Assembly (NCBI RefSeq): GCF_000220395.1
Contig: NW_004085885.1
Location: 62,001-126,000 of the forward strand
DNA length: 64,000 nucleotides
Direction: 5' to 3'
Source: Ichthyophthirius multifiliis
Taxonomy: Eukaryota > Ciliophora > Oligohymenophorea > Hymenostomatida
Shown here: positions 51,385-63,290 of the stretch, in pieces
Layout: each line of letters starts with the position of its first letter
How positions within the stretch are numbered: position 1 is the first letter of the stretch
The notes under the pieces: generated by a model
The model's database searches: none
What the model was told of the DNA's origin: nothing
Seen by the model: only the letters and a program-made list of their open reading frames with translations
Program-made: the position numbers and the translations under genes

Positions 51385-54300
51385 TCATCTTTTTTACCAC
51401 TCAGATGTTTTTATTTCGTTTTTTTATCTTTTTTAACTTGATCTTTTATTTTATATCTCAATAATATTTAATTAAGGGTTTATTTCTTCATATTTATTTG
51501 ACATAAAATTAGTAAACTCTTCTAACTTTAAAGATTTAATGTCATTATTGTCATTTTTTAAATCTTTTTTTTTAAAATGAATAGAATAAAATAAAATTAA
51601 TTAAAAAAACCTTGCTCTTCATTTGATTCTCCTTTTTATTCTTCTAAATTATTTTTTGTAATTTTTTTAGTATTAACCATACTTTTCATAATATCTTTAA
51701 GATCATAAAGAGGGACTTCTTATTAATTATTTTTCATTTTTCTTCTCCAAATTCTCATTTTTTTTTACAAAATGAAAATAGCTGCCATATCTTCACTTGT
51801 GAGTTTTGTTTATTTCATCAAGTGAACATTTTTTATACTTTTTATATTCAGCAATTTATCTAATTCCTAAATTAGATTTTCATCTTCAGGTTCTAAACTA
51901 TATAAAATAAATAAAAAATAGCAAAATTAAAATAACAAAAAATTTACTTAGTAACACCAAATTTAATAGTAACTGAAATTTTAGAAACTTTAGTGACTAC
52001 ATCATGAAATTTATAGCAAAATATCCTTTCATTTGGATCTTCATAAATAGGTATTTAAAGAGCTGTTAAAAAGATTTTTTTATAATTTTAGTTTAATAAA
52101 TCTTACTAATCAACTCCATAAATAACTGCAATTTCTCCACAAAATTTCCAGAATTCTTTGTAATTTATAAACCCTTTCGCATTTGGATCATATTTTTGCC
52201 ATAACTAGAGAATATCATTAAGCTAATAATGATCAATAGCACTTTCATCTGCTTTAAAAGCTTATTCATAAGCCGAAATCACTGTTGCTATAAAAAGATT
52301 AAGAATAATAAGAGAAAACATTAAATGATAAGAATAAAAGAATAAGTAAGCCAATTTATTTCCACAGGCCATCTAACCATATTCAACATAATCCTCATAT
52401 GTAAATATATCGTTTCTGCAAACAAAGTTCGGTTGCATTTATCTAGAAGCTTCTCCCACAATCACATACCATTGTTCACTTGTAGCGATTCTGAAAAGAG
52501 TAAAAAAAGCTTACTGGAAATTCATAAAATGAATATCATATCCATTTAGATTTGTTTAAAATTTTAAAAAAGGGAACATGTTTGTTGATATTATTACTGA
52601 TATGTACAAAAAAAAGCCCATTATTATTAATATGGAACTTGCTTCAGAAAGAGCTTTGAATAAACTATTAAATAACTTTTCAATATTTCGAATATGCTTT
52701 ATTATTCGATAGAGCCTTAATGTTTATAATGCTTTAGAAACCGCATCAAATGTTCTATTTGATATAGAATACGATTTAATTTTAATACTATTATTATAAG
52801 TGATAAATATCTCACTAAATGTAAAGCCAACAATAATTAAATCAAGTATATTAATAAATTGATAAAAATAATGAATTTTCAAACAATAAATTCTACATAA
52901 AATTTCAACCGTAGCAACACAAGTGCAAATAAAATTTATTAAATTGAGAATATTAGTATATTCTTATGATTATCTTGTATGGAAAAGTAAAAAAGATATA
53001 ATATTAACAACAATAAATAAATAGAAGAAAAAATTTAATCCATTTCCTACTATCATGTGTTTATGTAAAAAAAATTCTATGAAGTTTTTTGGGTCTTGCA
53101 TTTTTTTTTTTGGATTTAATTTAAAAATAGATTATTTTATGAAAAACCATTCTTTTTATTCTTCCTGCAATTTATCTAAATTACTTTATGATTCTGATAA
53201 TGATTAATATGTATCTACAATAACTCCCACAAACATATTCAATATACATGTATTTCCAATGAAAAAAAACAACAAATAAAAAATTGCATAAAAAGAATTC
53301 ATTTAAATTTATGGCTAAAATCCTATTCCTACTGAATCATAAGCATCAAACATTAAAGGTTACCAACATTCAGTAGTCATAACCATAAATAAAGTAGACA
53401 TTGCTTCAAATATATTATCATAATTATATAAATTGGGTACCCAATCGCCTCCTAAATCCATGCAATCGATACTTGTTTATACAAGTGAATTTATTATATC
53501 AATATCTTAATCACTTTAACATGAATGAAGGCGACCTTTAAGTAATTTTGTAGCCATAATTCCACACATAAAAAGATAAAGTAGAGAAAATAAAAAAAGC
53601 TTTATTATTCTAGGAACACTTTTAAAGAAAGCCTCTATAGTGAATTTTACACGAACATTTTTTCTGGATAAATATTCGAAAATAATTAGAATTTTAAGAG
53701 CTTTAAATTTAGCGAAAGATACGTATTCTTCCTTAAAAGAAAATCTTGTTAAGGAAATTATCAAAATAAGAAAATCTAGACAATACCATTTGCTTCCAAT
53801 CAAATATGAGTTTTAACCATTAAATAAAAACCCTTAAGAAACAATCTATAAACTTGTTTGTAATGCATATATTCCTGTTACTATGAAATCCGAAAAATCT
53901 AATATTTTTTTTATTTTACTATCTTTTGGTAAAAAAGGAGTATTCATAGCTATTGTTATACACGAAAATGTTATTACTAATATGCTTATGATTACAAAGT
54001 ATTTAGATTCAACTATTTTTGTGGATATTTTTCGAAAAGGATTAGTTTAACTGAAAATAAATAATGAATAATTCTAATTGTTTTAAATTTTCTAGTCACT
54101 CTATTTGCTTAGAGTGTTGTTGCGTATTATTTTATTTTTTGATACAATTGATGAATATTTGTTATATATTTTTTTTAATTATCTTTCATTCTAAATATTA
54201 TATTCAAATATATTATTAACCTATAATTTTTTTTTTCTTTTAATTTTATTAGTGGTCTTTTTTTATTTAAAATTTTAACTTTTTTTTTATTAATTATTAT

Positions 54301-57300
54301 AATCATCAACATTCTCTGTAATAAATTAAAATTAAGGATTATTCTATTATTATTCTTATAAATATTATTTATTTTGTTACTAATTTTCTTAATTATTATT
54401 AGTATTAAATTATTACATTTTTGATTAAAAGAATTTAGTGGATTATGGAAAAGAAACAAGATTGCTTTTTTTATTTTCAATAATTATATCTTCCTTCAAT
54501 TGTAAGCCGTTTTAATTTATAGGGCTTTTATTATAATCGACTTTAACTTAATCATATTATTCAGGTTATATTTAGTTATTTTAATTCAAAATGTATTAAT
54601 TGAAAAAATTATTTAGAAAATTATTAATATTTTATTTATTTTATTATAATATATTTTCTTCCTCTTTCATTTTTTCTTCATAGGTTTTAAGAGATTTAAT
54701 GAAATAATTAATATAAATGCCAATAAAAAGCCTAATAAACAAAACTTAGCCAATCAAAATGCTTAATATATAAAAAATACTACTTCTATTTCCAATTATT
54801 CTTCTATAATTATACATAGTCATATGCCATTCTTCGTTAAAGAATATCATTAATGAAGCGATAATGCTATTCTAGAAATTTTCATAATTAATTCGATAAT
54901 TTGAAAAGATAATATTTTAATTATTGGGTTAATTAAAATCATATTTTTATGCAAATAATTCACGGCCAACTTGAGCTATGAAAATAACAAGAACTATCAA
55001 AATAAATATGTACTTTTTAATAGTTTATAATGTTAAAAAAAATGATTTTAATAATAACTTTATTGCTAAAAAGTATTTAGAATATAAAAAAAAATTAATT
55101 ATTCTAAAAACTTTAAATGATTTACATAATAATGTTAAATTATTATCATATTCAAATATATTATTTCCTAATATCCCAATCATAGCATAACATAAAATAT
55201 TAGTAGAGAGAATTATTAAATCTAATTTATTAAAATTATTTTTTAAGAAAATTTTAAAACCTTTCCCTATTATACAAATTATTATTTCTATAAAAAATAA
55301 TATAAGAGAAACAAAATCGCAAAAGTTTAAAATTCTTAATTCATTAATATGAATAGGATATCTTTAAAAAGTTATTAAATAAAAATATATATAGATTTAT
55401 TTAATTATTATTAAATATACATATAAATAAATATATATATATATATAAATATGTATTTATAAATATAAATTTAAATATAAATAATATATATTTATTTTTT
55501 ACTATTTTTATTTTATATATACCTGTCTATAGCTAATAGTATTATCTAAAATATATTATTTGCAGATGTTAATATTTTGAATATACTTGTTTTCATAATA
55601 TTTCTAAAAATATTACAATTTTATTAATTTATTTAATTCTAAATTTAATTTTTCTTTTAATATTTTATTCTTAATATATTTTATAATTCTATGCTTAATA
55701 CACTTTATCTTTTTAATTAATTTCTATTTGTTTTATTTATTTACTAATTATTTTCATCATTTTATAATTCTATTTCTTCTAGATTTTTATTCTTGATTGT
55801 TTTTTATAACAAAAATCCTTAATAAAGAGATGCAAGTAATATATTTGAAAACACGTAAGCAAGTAAAACGATAAGTGAAATAAAATAAGCGCCTGTAATT
55901 GTTTTATATTATGATCTCCATAACTAACAATTTGTTTTAATTATATTTAAAATAAAACATAATTATATATAAAATTTATAATAAATTAAAAAATTAAAAT
56001 ATACAATATAAGTAGTTTAACTCCATCCAGTAACATTCAAAAATTAAAAAATACTTTAAAAAGTATCACTAAATTAATCAAATGTATCATATCCATAATA
56101 TAATTCTGGAATATTATTTTCTTCAGGATTTAAAGGCATATCATAATCACCTGGATTTCCGCAATATCTGTTTTCAGGACATTCAAAAACTCCACATGTA
56201 TATTTTAAAGAAGGGTCGATAGGCCATTCTAATTTTCCATCTTTTAAAACAGGTTATTTGGTATATCTACATCTGTTTTCTTATAGACTATTAAATAAAC
56301 TTATTCCTACTATTGTATAATATAACATTACAAATAATAAAGGCACAAAAATTTTTGGTAAATGCTTAAAACTTCCAATAAACGATTCTATTGTTATTCT
56401 CATCTATGATGAAACTTTAAAAATTGTAAGTATTCTAGTTAGTTTTAATATTTGAAAAAATTCAACTTCTTTTAAATATAATGAAAACCAACTTTAATAA
56501 TATAATTACATTTATTGTAAAAATATTTATAATGATATTTATTTTTATATTTTATTTTTACTTAGAAATTATAATTATAAAATATAAAATATTCCAATAA
56601 TTTCTAAAATAAGTATATTCACCAAAAATTAATCCTTAGGTTATTATATTTAAAATAAACTCTATACTAAAAAATATATTGCTTATTATTTAAAAATAGA
56701 AACTTATATTATTCATTAATATTGAATCATCTTAATTATTTAATCTTTCATTATAATTATAAATAGAATATCCAATAATTTATACAATAATAAAAACCAT
56801 CATTAAATATTCATAATAACTATATTTTTATTTAATTTATGTTAATTAGTTAATATTTTTTTTTTAAAATAAATTAATAAAACATTGATTCAGTCATATA
56901 AAATATTGATTTTCTGATAAAATTGTTATATCCGAATATAAAAAATGAGTTTTCACTGATCTTTTTAAAAATTTTGTTTTAATATATAATTTTATTTTTT
57001 ATTATTTGTTATTATAATTACATAATACTTTATATTTTTATTTTAATAATAATATGGATGTCCTATTTATTTGTATTATTAATTACTATTAACTTTGTTT
57101 TTATTAAACTAAATGCATTTTTGCTAGTTAATTTAAATATTTATTTTAAAAAAAACATATATTATATTTAAAATACTTCATATATTTTTTATTATTTTAT
57201 TCTATATGCTTTTAATTAATTTTCTTTTTATATTTTTAATTCTTCATTATTCTACTCTGTTACTTCTAAATATTATTATTCACTTTCTATTTATACATTG

Positions 57301-57467
57301 ATTTTATTTTTTTAATTTATTATTGGTCTTGTGGATAACATATTCCCTAATGTTTAAAGTCCTTATTTTTAAATTTTTATTATATTATTTTATATGCTTC
57401 CACTAGTTTTTTATAATTGTATTTGAAATTTACCGAATTCTTTGTCGAAATTTAAATTTCTTTTCAT
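51385..57467 (-). CDS. Four-domain voltage-gated cation (Ca2+ type) channel alpha subunit
   Basis: ATG 57467 opens MKRNLNFDKEFGKFQIQLQK, then SFFIFGYNNFIRKSIFY, the usual pre-S1 segment. Four pore loops follow on the minus strand: repeat I near 56030 (FQSIFQFLNVTGWS), II near 54835 (LMIFFNEEWHMTMY), III near 53370 (LFMVMTTECWQPLMFDAYDS) and IV near 52478 (TLFRIATSEQWYVIV). Repeat I has a long Cys-containing turret (CGVFECPENRYCGNPGDYD). An S4 of repeat IV is ALQTLRLYRIIKHIRNIEKL. After repeat IV come the EF-hand-like WQKYDPNAKGFINYKEFW and LQIPIYEDPNERIFCYKFHD, typical of Cav C-termini. It ends at TGA 51387-51385. Several introns, especially in repeat II, are unplaced. It is a plasma or ciliary membrane channel. 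The selectivity positions two before each Trp are T/E/E/E. Confidence 0.88.
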
Positions 57468-57862
57468 TTATTCTTTATATTTTTTAATGTATACAAATTT
57501 ATATTAAATATGCCAACACAATAAATAAAAATTAAAAATAGAATTGTGTTTTAATAAAGAAAAAATTAAAATATGTTTTTTTAATATGAAATATAATCAA
57601 AAAACAATATATTATTTCTTTTTTTATATCAATATTACTGTTCTATAAAATATTAATACATTTAAATTTATATATTTTAAAATATTACTTGTTTATATTT
57701 TTATTTTATTTTATTTTTAAGAAATTTAAACAAAAAAATAAAAAAAAAGTTAAGAAGAAAATAATTTTTATCATTAAATGAATATTTTTTTTTAAAAAAT
57801 ACATAAAAATATAAAAAAGAATAATCAAACAATAATAAATATAATCTTTATTTTAATATTAT

Positions 57863-58496
57863 TCAAAAATTATATTAATATATATATTTTAAATAATCTA
57901 ATTTGAGTTCTAGTAGTAGTTCTATAGAATATCCACTAGTTCCATAACTAAAAAAAATTGATCTCCTTATTTAAAAACACAGTTATTAATATCGAAGTAA
58001 AGGCTTCCACTTACATATTCAATATTATTTTATCCTTAAGACTTTTATACTTATTATTTAAACGGAAAAAATTTTTTTTGTTTATCTGTAATAAACATTT
58101 ATCAGATCTTTAAATGTTTCCTAAGCTATTGTCTCCTTACACTCTAAATATTATTTCAATATTTTTTTTATAAAATCTTATACAAGAAATATGACATTTG
58201 TAATTTTAATTAAAAATACTCCATTTATCTAACTTATATTCAATAAATCTATTTAAATATATTTCTTAAGTGAATTATTTTCTAATTTCCTCAATATTTT
58301 TATTAGTAAAATCTATTTAATTTTAAGAAAATAATTAGGCATAATGTTTCCAAAACCAACCATTTTTTCTTAAATTTTAAAAGCTTTAATTATTAGATAT
58401 TAAAAACATATTAACAATTTCATGTGGACAGAGAAACAATGCAATTAAATTTAATTAATTAAAATATAATTATGTTATATTTATTTATTTTTCCAT
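57863..58496 (-). CDS. F-box-like protein
   Basis: ATG 58496 opens MEKQINITQLYFNQLN, followed by LFLCPHEIVNMFLISNNQSF and NLRKNGWFWKHYAQLF, the hydrophobic pattern and Trp of an F-box. Next come IEEIRKQFTQEIYLNRFIEY, WSIFNQNYKCHISCIRFY and, after a GTAAGT intron near 57945-58005, YGTSGYSIELLLELKLDYL, ending at TGA 57865-57863. The protein is about 185 residues. F-box proteins link substrates to SCF ubiquitin ligases through Skp1; no substrate-binding repeat is seen. The F-box call is by eye and moderate; the coding frame is good. Confidence 0.62.
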
Positions 58497-58813
58497 ATTT
58501 ATATATTTTTAAATATATCGAATATTTATTTTTTTAATTATAAAAATAATGATGTAGTTTATTAATAATAATCTATTTTAATTATTATAATAATGTAATT
58601 TATTTTTTAGGGCAAATATTAAAATATATACAATAGTATAGTTTTTATATATAAATTATAATTAATGTTGTTTCTATATTATTTTATATATTTAGTATAT
58701 TAAATGTAATATTATATTTTTTTTTTATATTACTAATTTATATTTCTAATGAATTAAAATTAATTATATTATTTTGTATATTAATATTTAATCTTTATTA
58801 TTTAACATTTTTA
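58497..58813. other. AT-rich spacer
   Basis: Spacer between two minus-strand genes; no feature recognised. Confidence 0.5.
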
Positions 58814-60756
58814 TCAATATATTACACAAGCATTATAATGTTCTTACATTTTCTTATTTGTGTAATTATTATCATAATCATAAGCATAATTATATGAAGC
58901 AGAATTGTAATTTATACTTTAAAACTTTAATTGATTATCTTCAATATTTTTATTGTCATCATCCAGTATATTTTATGCTTTTAAAATATTTAAATTGAAT
59001 AAAAAAAATATTATTTAAAATTATACTGGGATCACAATTATTTTGCTGTTTGTATTTCACAGAATCATAAGGTCTACCTTTACTGCTATTATAATTTCCT
59101 TAAACAGAATAATAAGGGTTTACACTAGAATTTATATTCATCTAATTATATTAATAATTAGTTTAGTAAGTATCTTAATAGTTTTATGGAACATTATTAA
59201 AATAATTAATTTAATAGTTTTATGAGATATTTTAAGATTAAACAATTTTATTATAATTATATGAACTTTTATAATTATTTTCATTTAAATAATCTATATT
59301 TTGTAAAATGTTATTTTCCTAATTGTTATTATTTAAATTTTAATCATTTTATTTAATTTAATATTAATTTAAATTTTGGGATATTTTAATTTATGGAGTA
59401 TTTTAAATATAATTTTAATTTTTTAAAGAAACTCTATGCATGCTTTATTAGATTGTATCCTAAGGATATTACTTTTGGTATTTATATTTTTCATATTCAA
59501 TTTAATCATTATTATTATTATTATAATGAGCAGAAAGCCTAGACTAATATAAAACTTATGGTTATAATGATTATTGTTAATTTTCCATAATTATAGGATA
59601 TTAGCTATTTTATTATTTTTAAAATGATTAATTATTTTATTCCAATTATTTACTTTCATTATTTTATTATATTTGGTTTGTTTATATGTTTTATATATAT
59701 ATTCCTTTCCTAAAATCATAAGGAGGGAAATAATTTACAAGATCAGTGACTGATCCTCCATATTTTTATTCTAATTAATCTGGATTAAAGACTTTAAGTA
59801 ATTGCTTTTTAACATCATCTCCATCTAAAAATTATATTTTTTCTTATGATTCTTTTGGAATAAAAGCTTTTTTTTTTTTTTTAAAAAAATAACAAAATAA
59901 TAAAAAACTTTATTAGTTTACGTTTAACTAAATTCCAAGATAATTTTAAAGAATTCGAAGGATGTAAAATAAATATATTTTCCAAATTTACAGGAAAATA
60001 AATGGTACTTGATTTCGATATTTAATCAAAAAGCTTTTTTTTTTTTTTATTAAAAATTTTTATATATTAAAAAAGACTATTTTACTTTAAAAGGAAAGTT
60101 AAGTAATCCCAAATAATTAGTTTATATTATTACTTACCAGTTTTCAATATGTTTATTATAAAATTAATATTCTTAGGCCATCCATAATATAGTGTTGAAA
60201 ACAGGCAATATTTCTTCTAATTTAAGTTCTACAGAAAGCATTTTTGGCACATCAAAAATAATACTTGGACGATATTATTTATCTCTCCCGCCTAAATAAG
60301 CAAACCCTTTTTCTAAATACTATTTTGATACATTATTTAATTGAAATGTTTTTGGATCCATTAACCATTGAATATATAACTTTAAGTTTTCATATGTTTT
60401 TTAAATATCAAATTTATTTGAATATAAAAACTTTAATAATTATCCTTTTTATTGAAGTCTTTTTTTAAAAAAATATAAATATTATTTTTTCATTTTAAAA
60501 TACACAGCATGATTTAGTTTTTATTCAAAGCAAGTTTATTCAATTTCTTTTAATTTTTAGTTTTCAAAATCGTTATAAGGAACATCTTAAAATATCCTTC
60601 TTTTTCTTGTTTTACCATCAAATTCTTATATATAACTTTCTATTTTTATATAAATATTTTATATATTTATATAATTTAATTACCAGGATGTATAATGGAT
60701 AATGCTTCTTCTTTTGTAACTCTTAAATATTCGTATTTATTTCCAAAAACAATCAT
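58814..60756 (-). CDS. Sec14/CRAL-TRIO lipid-transfer protein with N/Q-rich tail
   Basis: ATG 60756 opens MIVFGNKYEYLRVTKEEALS. A CRAL-TRIO N-helix segment (LLKFLYSNKFDIQKTYENLK), then RPSIIFDVPKML, IENWQLFDQIS, IYFPVNLENIFILHPSNSLK and KLSWNLVK, then FIPKESQEKIQFLDGDD and FNPDQLEQKYGG give the Sec14 fold in the right order. Such proteins bind and exchange phosphoinositides or other lipids between membranes. After YFPPYDF a tail of roughly 270 residues is rich in Asn, Gln, Tyr and Ser, most Gln as TAA. It ends at TGA 58816-58814. Introns include one near 60690 and others near 60040-60135 and 59875-59930; a 3' intron near 58985-59033 is also needed. Confidence 0.86.
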
Positions 60757-61472
60757 TTTTTTTTTTATATTTTTAAAATAAAATATATTTTTTTTTTAAT
60801 TATATAAATATTTGATTTGATTTTTTTTTTATATCAAATATTTAAAATATTTGTTAAACAAAAAAATACATAAAATAACGAAGTAAATTGAAATATAAAA
60901 CACAAAATATTTTTATTTTATTTTTATAAAATTTAATAGATTGATATTAAAAATAAATAATATAATTATATTTTTTTAAATAAAAAATTAAAAATAATCA
61001 TTATTGATTGATATTAAAGAAATTAGTGTTTTTTTATTTAACTTTTATTACTATTTCTTGAGTTATTAGCATTATAAAAATTAGTATATTAAGTTTATTA
61101 TATTTAATAATTCGTTTTTATAATTTTAATTTTATTTTGAATTTATTAGACACAATATTTATATTATCATAAGATTAATAGTTTTTAAAGATTAATTCTA
61201 TTTATTTTTTTAAACTGAAAAAATTAATTATTTATTATTATTATTAGTCTGAAATAAAATAATTCCCTACCACTTTAGCTAATAATAATATATCTAATTT
61301 TAATAATCTACTAATAATTTAGTATTAGATTCATTAATATGGGTATTTATTTGAAGAAACATTTTTATATTTAAATAACCAATATAAGAAAAAAGAGTAC
61401 TTTTCTTTTTACTAATTCTTAAATTAGTTAATTTTTTAATTCTTCAAGAATTTTTTTTAATTGTTCAAGAAT
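60757..61472. other. AT-rich region, uncertain content
   Basis: Minus-strand segments with ILEQLKKILEELKNQLIQEL and KRKVLFFLILV lie near 61380-61470, directly after an in-frame TGA of the next candidate gene. I cannot tell coding from chance here. Confidence 0.35.
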
Positions 61473-62640
61473 TCAATTTTAAAATGTATCATATTAAAAT
61501 TCAATAAAAGAAAAAATATCATCAGAATTTATGTAAATTAATTTATTACATAATTAATTTTTTGTTTATTTGATAATAAATTGTATTTATTTATGCACAT
61601 ATAATATTGAATTAATAATTTAATATATTTTTTTCTATTTGAAAATTCAGGAGAATAAAATTAATTGAGTTTAGTAAAGTTTATAAATTAATCTATATTA
61701 CTTAAATCAATAACATTATTATTTATTTTTTAATTTAAAATATTCTTGATTACTTTATATGAAATAATTTTATTTTTTTCTTATATCAGATATTCATAAG
61801 TTTATTTATTTTTATTTTATTATAATGACTTATTATCCTTATATAATTTATTTTTTCATAATTATTAAGTTAAATGTTTCTTTATCTATTCTATTCTATA
61901 ATTTTAATTTTTATTTATGATTATTATAAAATTTTCAGTTTTGAATAAATTACTATTTTTCTTGTTAGAATTTTTTAGTATAAAATTGTCTTATAAATAT
62001 CATGTTCTTCGAGGACAGTAATACTAACAATATTTATTTTTATTTCTTTGTTAACAAAAAATTTTTCATATTCATAAATATATTTTTGCTTTTAATTATT
62101 TATTTTATATTTATTATGGTCCCTAAATATAATAATTTTTTTATTTATTTATTATTAGCTTTAATTATTTCAATTATTGTATAAAAAGCATTAAATTTAT
62201 TAATCAAAAAAAATAAAAATATTTTTAATAAAATATAAATAATATCATTATTTAACATCTAAAATTGTTCATAACCTAAAGGAATTTGTTTACTGATTAC
62301 ATAAACTAACTTCTTTGTATTTTTGTATTTTAAAAAGTGAACAAAAAATAGCTTGTTCGAAGTATTAAATAAAAGAAATATTTCCAAAACACGTTTTAAT
62401 TATTTTTATAAATTACTATTACAATTTAAATATCTTTATTTTAATATTTATTTGCATGTAGAAAAATTATATTCTTAAAATTAAATGCATTATATTCTCA
62501 CCTAATTTAAAGTTTTATATTATAGGAATGAATTTAATTTTTTATTTATTATTTTATTTCATTTCTTAATTCATATTAAAAAGTAATAGAATATCATATT
62601 TATAACTTAATTTTAAAGTTTTTTTTGCTTCATTACCTCG
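61473..62640 (-). CDS. Candidate hypothetical gene, structure unresolved
   Basis: Coding-like minus-strand stretches include KRVLEIFLLFNTSNKLFFVH, KKLVYVISKQIPLGYEQF, FNAFYTIIEIIKANNKQIK, a piece with SITVLEEHDIYKTIL, then NVIDLSNIDQFINFTKLNQF and NSDDIFSFIEFQYDTFQ before TGA 61475-61473. Frames shift between them, so several introns are implied but unplaced; competing frames are also open. No domain is recognised. Confidence 0.4.
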
Positions 62641-62698
62641 TTTTTATGTATTAGAAAAAAAGTAAAAAACAATCCAATTTATAGATAAAACTTATATT

Positions 62699-62699
62699 C

Positions 62700-62726
<27 letters not shown>
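62699..62726. repeat. (TA)n dinucleotide tract
   Basis: Alternating AT run of about 28 bp. Confidence 0.75.
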
Positions 62727-62731
<5 letters not shown>

Positions 62732-62919
62732 TTAAATTTTTATAGTATATATTCTAAATATTTTATTCCTATCACATATTATTATTGAATAAAAGTAAAT
62801 ACTTTTTTTATTTAATATTACTTTAAATAAATTTTATATAATGTTTCCTATTTTATTTAACCATTTAGGCACAAGCTATTTCCGTAAAAAAAAAATTCTA
62901 TAAATAGAAAAAAACATTT

Positions 62920-63290
62920 CAATATGATTTATGGATTACTATATCTATAACTAACCAAAACGATGGTATAGCACTTTTAATAAATATATTCAATATATCA
63001 TATATAAAGAATTTCTCAGACTAGTTTTTACACAGGGATCCATAATCAGTTCTATTCAAAAAAAATATTTCATATCGGGTTATTTCATTTTAGACAATAT
63101 CAAAATAATAAAAATAATGAACGAAGTGACACATATAGAAATTAAATTATAATTATTTAATACAGTAGTTTTTCTATAATACTTGAAATTTGAAACATCT
63201 TAAATAATAAAGCTGAAAAAATATTTATTTATGGAGTTCTAAATCAAGTATTATTACTATGAGAGAATATATCCCTATTATATCTGATAA
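62920..63290 (+). pseudogene. Possible decayed coding sequence
   Basis: Three plus-strand frames each contain short coding-like pieces (KEFLRLVFTQGSIISSIQ; RISQTSFYTGIHNQFYSK; NKAEKIFIYGVLNQ), with G/C content above the surroundings, but none gives a continuous gene. This may be a remnant or a gene whose introns I failed to place. Nothing links it to a known family. Confidence 0.25.

Noticed and set aside
53516-54480. Minus-strand standard-code frames seen as separate genes
   Set aside because: They are pieces of the four-domain channel (the repeat III S3-S5 region and linker); code 6 reads continue on both sides.
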